Source: Nitrospira sp. UW-LDO-01
Lineage (GTDB): Bacteria; Nitrospirota; Nitrospiria; Nitrospirales; Nitrospiraceae
Assembly: GCA_002254365.1 (NCBI GenBank)
Contig: NIUT01000146.1
Coordinates: 6,153 to 42,242, forward strand
Reading direction: 5' to 3'
Length of the DNA: 36,090 nucleotides
The position numbers and the translations under genes were made by a program. Under the pieces are notes generated by a model. That model ran no database searches and had not been told where the DNA came from. It saw nothing but the letters and a program-made list of their open reading frames with translations. Numbering within the stretch: the first letter of the stretch is position 1; each line of letters starts with the position of its first letter. Shown piece after piece: positions 31,724 through 36,090 of this stretch.

Positions 31724-32701
31724 TCATGTGTAGTGCCTGTCACACGGCGGTAAGGCCACGTCAAGTTGGGCATGTTGTATTCGCAAGAGACGTTGAGCTT
31801 GGGCCACGGTGCACAGAACAAATCGAATGCGGTCGCCAGGAGCTAATTGTGCGGCAAGGGGAAGGTCGGCTGAAATCACGACAGCGATTTTGGGATAGCC
31901 TCCGGTGGTCTGTCGGTCAGCCATCAAGAGGATTGGTTGCCCGTCGGAGGGCACTTGCAGGGATCCCGTGGCTGTGCCGTCCGAGATAAACGAAGCAGTG
32001 TCTTTCTGAGCGATCTTGGAGCCGGCCAAGCGATAACCCATGCGATTGGACTGAGGAGAGACGGTATAGTGGGCCTGCGTCAAGGTCGTGAGCGAGTGCT
32101 TTTTAAAAAACATCTGCTGTGGACCAGGAATGATGCGCAGGGTTGCAGAGCGTTCATAGCAAGGACGGAGTGGGGCGGGGAGTTCCGTGCCGATTGGCTG
32201 GGTGATGAGTGGGGCTGGTTTTCCACCGCGCAAAACGTCCCCTTGTTTCAGCGGCCTCCCATGCAGTCCCCCTGTTTCGCTTGCACAGTGGGTTGCGCGG
32301 CTGCCCAGGACCAAAGGGACGTCGATGCCGCCGGCGATTGAGAGGTATGCACGAGTTCCAGCTCGTGGCACGCCGAAGCGCAATTGACCACCACGCGGAA
32401 TTAGCATGCTTCTCCACATCGGCACGTTCCGATTATCAAGAGTAGGAGAGAGGTCCGCTCCGGTGATGGCTACGACGGTATCTTGTTCAAACTGGAGCTC
32501 CGGCCCTTTCAGGGTGAGTTCAAGTATTGCCGTCTGGTCAGGATTCCCCACCAGCCGATTCGCAACGATCATGGAGAAGGAGTCCATCGCTCCTGAGACC
32601 GACACGCCATAGTGTTGATGGCCATGGCGCCCCAGGTCTTGTATCGTGGTCAGCCAGCCGCTTTTCAGGACAAGGATCTCGGCTGGCTGGAGTTTCATCA
32701 T
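31724..32701 (-). CDS. pxpC: 5-oxoprolinase subunit PxpC (biotin-dependent carboxyltransferase-like), 325 aa
   Basis: The family pattern is clear: SGWLTTIQDLGRHGHQHYGVSVSGAMD near the start, ANRLVGNPDQTAILELTLKGPEL, GADLSP, GVPRAGTRAYLSIAGGIDVPLVLGSRAT, and SDGTATGSLQVPSDGQPILLMADRQTTGGYPKI. With PxpA and PxpB it hydrolyses 5-oxoproline to glutamate using ATP. Its start (32701) overlaps the pxpA stop by four bases (ATGA), so the two are translationally coupled. It is the last gene of the operon. Confidence 0.93.
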   Translation of the reverse strand: MMKLQPAEILVLKSGWLTTIQDLGRHGHQHYGVSVSGAMDSFSMIVANRLVGNPDQTAILELTLKGPELQFEQDTVVAITGADLSPTLDNRNVPMWRSMLIPRGGQLRFGVPRAGTRAYLSIAGGIDVPLVLGSRATHCASETGGLHGRPLKQGDVLRGGKPAPLITQPIGTELPAPLRPCYERSATLRIIPGPQQMFFKKHSLTTLTQAHYTVSPQSNRMGYRLAGSKIAQKDTASFISDGTATGSLQVPSDGQPILLMADRQTTGGYPKIAVVISADLPLAAQLAPGDRIRFVLCTVAQAQRLLRIQHAQLDVALPPCDRHYT

Positions 32702-33459
32702 GGCTGAAGCGGCTTCGCAATGCGAACTCCAGCCGATTGAATCTCCTGTCCAATAAGCTGGAGGAATTCAACTGCCTGGGGAGTGTCCATGTGAACGCAC
32801 AAGCTCTCGGCCTGGATCGCTAGTTGCTGTCCATCAATGCTTGTGACGGATCCGTTGAGGATCTCGCGCAATTGCCGACGAATGTGTTGCTTAGTCTGTA
32901 ACAGCGCATGAGGGTGTGAGCGAGGAACCAAGGTGCCGTCGGACTGATACGCTCGGTCGGCGAAGGCTTCCTGAATCACAGCCAGTCCAGCCGTTCTCCC
33001 GCTTGTTACCAGTTCCGATCCAGCAAGGGCAAATAGTAGCAAGTGAGAATCGAATGATGCCACGGCTCGTGCAACGGCATCGGCCACTCTACGATCTCGT
33101 GCCGCCAAGTTATAGAGAGCCCCATGAAGCTTGACGTGGCTGAGTGTCAGTTGCTCCGACTCCAGTACTTCGGCCAAGGTTTTCAGTTGTGCGGATAGGA
33201 GCCATTCAACTTCGCCTGCAGACGTCCGGCGATCCCGGCGCCCGAAGTCTTGTGCATCGGGAAATCCTGGATGGGCGCCGATCGCCGTTCCGGACCGTGC
33301 GGCAAGCTTCGCGGTGCGGAGCATGAGTGAGGGATTGCCGGCATGTACGCCACAGGCAATATTCACCGAGGTGATCAGCGGCATGAGCTGAGCTTCAAGA
33401 GCGTAATACGTTTCATCCTCGTACTCGCCCATGTCACTGTTTAAATCAATCGTTGCCAT
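32698..33459 (-). CDS. pxpA: 5-oxoprolinase subunit PxpA (LamB/YcsF family), 253 aa
   Basis: The start region ATIDLNSDMGE, then TSVNIACGVHAGNPSLM, GAHPGFPD, HVKLHGALYN, EAFADRAYQSDGTLVPRSHPHAL and ESLCVHMDTP mark the LamB/YcsF family, now assigned as 5-oxoprolinase subunit A. The start at 33459 fits the family N-terminus; a longer frame from 33492 would add an unrelated leader and overlap pxpB further. It overlaps pxpB by 14 bases and pxpC by 4. Confidence 0.93.
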   Translation of the reverse strand: MATIDLNSDMGEYEDETYYALEAQLMPLITSVNIACGVHAGNPSLMLRTAKLAARSGTAIGAHPGFPDAQDFGRRDRRTSAGEVEWLLSAQLKTLAEVLESEQLTLSHVKLHGALYNLAARDRRVADAVARAVASFDSHLLLFALAGSELVTSGRTAGLAVIQEAFADRAYQSDGTLVPRSHPHALLQTKQHIRRQLREILNGSVTSIDGQQLAIQAESLCVHMDTPQAVEFLQLIGQEIQSAGVRIAKPLQP

Positions 33460-34189
33460 GTGCGCTCTTATGGCTGAGACGGTCGAACTCATGACGGTCG
33501 ATTGGATTGAATTGAACGATGTCCCCTGGCTTCAGTAGGAAGGGATCGGCTCTGCCCTTGCGGTACATGGCGATCGGTGTTCGACCAATCAGTTGCCAGC
33601 CGCCAGGTGTGGCGATGGGGTAAATTCCCGTCTGGTGATCAGCAATGCCGACTGATCCAGCCGGGACTGTCGTCCTCGGGGTTGAACGGCGAGGCATGGC
33701 CAACCGCTCAGGGATGAGCCCAAGATAGGGAAACCCGGGACTGAATCCGAGCATATACACGCGGTACTGAATGGACGCGTGCAATGCGCTGGCCTCATCC
33801 GGTTGTAGACCGGCAAAGGTTGCCACCGCTTCCAAGTCCGGCCCCCATTCGCCGCCGTACAAGACTGGAATTTCGTGGAGAATGCCTTGTGGGTCAGCCT
33901 GGCCTGGTTCTCGTCGCGGTAAGGTCTTGAGTCTCTTGGCCAACGTGGCTGAATCCCATTGGAGCGGATCAAAGTGAACGGTGACCGATCGATAGGTGGG
34001 GACGATGTCGTGGATACCTTGCCAATGTTGGTTGAAGACCGTCTTCGCGAATGCCACGACTCGGGAGTTGATTTCCGAATTGATCACGTTCCCGAACTCA
34101 ATTGTGAGCGCGGAGTCGCCAAGCGGCAGAATACGGAAGCTCTCTTTCTTTGGATGATGCGAGCGTCTGGTATGAGATCGAAAAGGCAC
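33446..34189 (-). CDS. pxpB: 5-oxoprolinase subunit PxpB (KipI family), about 247 aa
   Basis: The family core starts FRILPLGDSALTIEFG and includes PVLYGGEWGPDLEAVA, YRVYMLGFSPGFPYLG, PRTTVPAGSVGIADHQTGIYPIATPGGWQLIGRTP and the end FLLKPGDIVQFNPI. The start is uncertain: GTG at 34189 lies just after the oxidase stop, while the longest frame (ATG 34294) would overlap that gene by 86 bases. The GTG lacks a good ribosome binding site, so coupling to the upstream gene is likely. Order in this operon is oxidase, pxpB, pxpA, pxpC. Confidence 0.9.
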   Translation of the reverse strand: MPFRSHTRRSHHPKKESFRILPLGDSALTIEFGNVINSEINSRVVAFAKTVFNQHWQGIHDIVPTYRSVTVHFDPLQWDSATLAKRLKTLPRREPGQADPQGILHEIPVLYGGEWGPDLEAVATFAGLQPDEASALHASIQYRVYMLGFSPGFPYLGLIPERLAMPRRSTPRTTVPAGSVGIADHQTGIYPIATPGGWQLIGRTPIAMYRKGRADPFLLKPGDIVQFNPIDRHEFDRLSHKSAHGND

Positions 34190-34208
34190 TGGACTTACCG
34201 TAGGAGCG

Positions 34209-35858
34209 TTACCGAGGCTTAGCCGTTGTGAGAATTGATTGGGCTGCTGCGATGCCGGATAGGGCCGCTCCCTCCATGAAGCCCTGCCATTCATAGAACG
34301 AGTTGGTGTGTTCGCCGGCGAACAAGAGATTGCCTGCCGGGAGGCCTTCCAACCCTGCCATCGTCGTGAATTGGCCTGGACGGTAACAGGTATAGCTGCC
34401 TTTCATCAGGGGGGTTGACGGCCAATGTTCGAGATGTGCGCGGTACTGTCCGTGTCTATCCTTGGACGCAGCTCCAAGTGTGCCGGGGTAGACTCGATTC
34501 AAATCCTGTAAGAACTGCGCGGCGTTTGTTTGGACTGCACCTGGGTCCAGTCCAGCCCCACGGGGCCCGCTTGAATAGTCGGTGAGAATTCCGCGGTTGT
34601 CTGATCCCAAAGTCGGATTGGTTTCCCATGTCGTTTGGACGTTGAGGAGATCCGTATAAGCCGTTCCGTTACTCCCCAAGGTATGCCAGGGTCGGCGTGA
34701 AAAACCGATCATCATTTTGGCATTCGTTCCATACCCTAGTCCCTGAATCGCAGCACGTTGTGCGGGAGGGAGACCAAGCCCAGCATCCAAGTTCACCTGG
34801 CGGAGCGTCGTAAAGGGGATGGCCAGCACGGCGACATCATGCGAGAAGGTCACGGTACGGGAATCTTGCTGAACCGTGAGTTCGATTCGTTCATCGCTCA
34901 ACTGGCGGACTCGCATGAGTCTTGAGCCATACACAATCTGTCCTGAAAGTTCGCGTGTCAGTCCTTCGGTGATTCGATCATTGCCGTCGACTAGATGATA
35001 CCGTTCGTCACTGAACACGCCGAAGGGAGTGAAGTGCGAGCGCTGGTCAGCATGAATGAAGAGGAGAAACGTAAGACAGCTTTGTTCGTCTGCTGTGAGC
35101 CCATACTCAGCCTCATAGGCGGCAACAATTGCGGCCTTGGCGAGCGGCCCTGCCGAGACACCGGCTCCATTTTCTCCTTCCAGGTAGGCCGATAGGCTGA
35201 TCCGGTCCAAAGCCACATCGTCCTTGGTGTGGGATGTAGCCGTGACTTTTCGTGATAAGTGGTTCAGGTCAATCCGCATTACCGAGATGAAATCTCGAAA
35301 CTCCGCTACGACTGCTGCTTCTGAATACCGTTGTCCATAGAAGTGGTAGAAGACCTCTCCCGGCTCCTTGTTCATATCTTCCAGGCTCAGACGAAATCGC
35401 TTGGCGTAGCTCAGCATCGTCTTATGCAGCGTGTCGATGAGTTCGCCGCCGCGTTCGACTACTTGGCCTGGAAAATAACCACGTAACGTCCAACAACGGC
35501 CACCTGCTCGATTTGCCGCCTCGTAGATGGTGGCTTGAACGCCTCCGCTCTTGAGCGCATCGGCACAAGCCAGTCCGGCGAGCCCCGCACCGACAATCCC
35601 TACGGAGAGCGAGGAAGGCGATGGCTTGGCGGCGGCCGCACCTCGTGGAAGCCCTGCTATCGCCCCCAGGGCAAGCGCGACACTAGTTGTCCCGGCACTG
35701 AGCAGAAAGTCGCGGCGCGAAATCGAATGCGCCGCCCTTCGTGGCCTCAACTCTTGGATCGCTCCAAGTGCATCGATAGCAGAACAGTGCCGGCGTTCAG
35801 CCAAGAAGGCGGCTGTCATTAAGCGGACCAATGAACAGAATGATGGAGTTCGAAACAT
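34209..35858 (-). CDS. Flavin monoamine oxidase family protein, Tat-exported, 549 aa
   Basis: A twin-arginine motif (SRRDFLLSAG, Arg48-Arg49) and a hydrophobic stretch indicate folded export. The FAD-binding GAGLAG lies at 90-95, followed by EAANRAGGR at about 115, and the C-terminal FAD contact is NLLFAGEHTNSFYEWQGFMEGAALSG. The family oxidises amines to aldehyde or imine, NH3 and H2O2; the substrate is unknown. The start at 35858 has GGGAGAC 6 bases upstream; a longer frame from 35936 has no such support. It heads the pxp operon, linking a periplasmic amine oxidase with 5-oxoproline recycling, a link that is inference. Confidence 0.92.
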   Translation of the reverse strand: MFRTPSFCSLVRLMTAAFLAERRHCSAIDALGAIQELRPRRAAHSISRRDFLLSAGTTSVALALGAIAGLPRGAAAAKPSPSSLSVGIVGAGLAGLACADALKSGGVQATIYEAANRAGGRCWTLRGYFPGQVVERGGELIDTLHKTMLSYAKRFRLSLEDMNKEPGEVFYHFYGQRYSEAAVVAEFRDFISVMRIDLNHLSRKVTATSHTKDDVALDRISLSAYLEGENGAGVSAGPLAKAAIVAAYEAEYGLTADEQSCLTFLLFIHADQRSHFTPFGVFSDERYHLVDGNDRITEGLTRELSGQIVYGSRLMRVRQLSDERIELTVQQDSRTVTFSHDVAVLAIPFTTLRQVNLDAGLGLPPAQRAAIQGLGYGTNAKMMIGFSRRPWHTLGSNGTAYTDLLNVQTTWETNPTLGSDNRGILTDYSSGPRGAGLDPGAVQTNAAQFLQDLNRVYPGTLGAASKDRHGQYRAHLEHWPSTPLMKGSYTCYRPGQFTTMAGLEGLPAGNLLFAGEHTNSFYEWQGFMEGAALSGIAAAQSILTTAKPR

Positions 35859-36017
35859 GTGAACGTCTCCCGGTTGGACAACGAGCACGCACGGTATCTT
35901 ACTGAAATGATAAGAGCTGCGGAAAGAGGGGAGCAAGGGAATGGCGATCCATGGGCGACACGAACTGCCGTTAGAACATAGCGCAGACTATACCTGGGGC
36001 TAAAAGCGCAGGAAGAG

Positions 36018-36036
36018 CTGTCCAACTATTGGACAG
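36018..36036. promoter_or_regulatory. Interrupted dyad CTGTCCAA-CTA-TTGGACAG upstream of the oxidase-pxp operon
   Basis: Perfect 8-base arms with a 3-base spacer, about 160 bases before the oxidase start codon; a further TTGGACA half-site is at 35874-35880. A TATAGT hexamer on the minus strand near 35985 could be the operon's -10 element. The arms are the same half-site that forms the palindromes at 11222-11385, but in opposite order. Confidence 0.4.
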
Positions 36037-36090
36037 TTGTGGGGCAAAGGGTGGCTGTCATGAAAAAAGTGGGGTGATTTTATTTCTGCT

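Overview
The window looks like chromosomal or large-replicon DNA from a Nitrospira-like bacterium (phylum Nitrospirota). This is inferred from protein style, not from a marker gene. The clues are a B12-binding radical SAM protein, the wreck of a PEP-CTERM protein, many small lipoproteins and envelope proteins, CsbD-like and DUF2892-like stress/membrane proteins, and GC-rich miniature inverted repeats scattered between genes. I see no rRNA, tRNA, CRISPR array or intact transposase.

Layout. 1-4.4 kb: the broken end of a 216-bp-type inverted-repeat element, a membrane-anchored coiled coil with an asparagine ladder, a second small coiled-coil protein, a two-helix membrane protein, a CsbD-like protein and two small conserved or hypothetical genes. 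4.5-10.4 kb: a B12-binding radical SAM protein that probably starts at CTG, a lipoprotein, transketolase and a SUI1/eIF1-like protein. 10.5-13.3 kb: a PEP-CTERM pseudogene, then two perfect palindromes sharing the core TTGGACATGTCCAA, then a reverse-strand ParA(IncC)-KorB-like partition/regulator pair. 14.1-17.8 kb: small exported proteins, a GlxA-type AraC regulator divergent from an ABM-type monooxygenase, a DUF2892-like protein, a 139-bp MITE and a small conserved protein. 17.9-22.2 kb: the complete 216-bp inverted-repeat element, a nuclease-fold protein that has lost its catalytic residues, an outer-membrane barrel, and a lipoprotein pair (patatin plus dienelactone-hydrolase fold). 22.4-26.5 kb: a GT1 glycosyltransferase, the Kup potassium transporter, a BrnT/BrnA toxin-antitoxin pair, and the orphan 3' end of a second kup gene beyond it. 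26.5-31.5 kb: a multi-helix lipoprotein, a DUF2278 protein with a lamin-tail-like C-terminus, a small lipoprotein and a nuclease-fold protein that keeps its active-site residues. 31.7-35.9 kb: a reverse operon of a Tat-exported flavin amine oxidase followed by the three subunits of 5-oxoprolinase (pxpB-pxpA-pxpC).

Most informative points: (1) the IncC/KorB-like pair with palindromes beside it that could be its operators or partition sites; (2) the kup remnant and BrnTA arrangement, which records loss of a tandem kup copy; (3) two families of miniature inverted-repeat elements; (4) the PEP-CTERM pseudogene with two locatable lesions; (5) the uninterrupted Asn/Leu heptad ladder; (6) two nuclease-fold proteins, one with and one without catalytic residues. 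Starts were moved from the longest possible reading frame wherever a ribosome binding site or family N-terminus pointed elsewhere.
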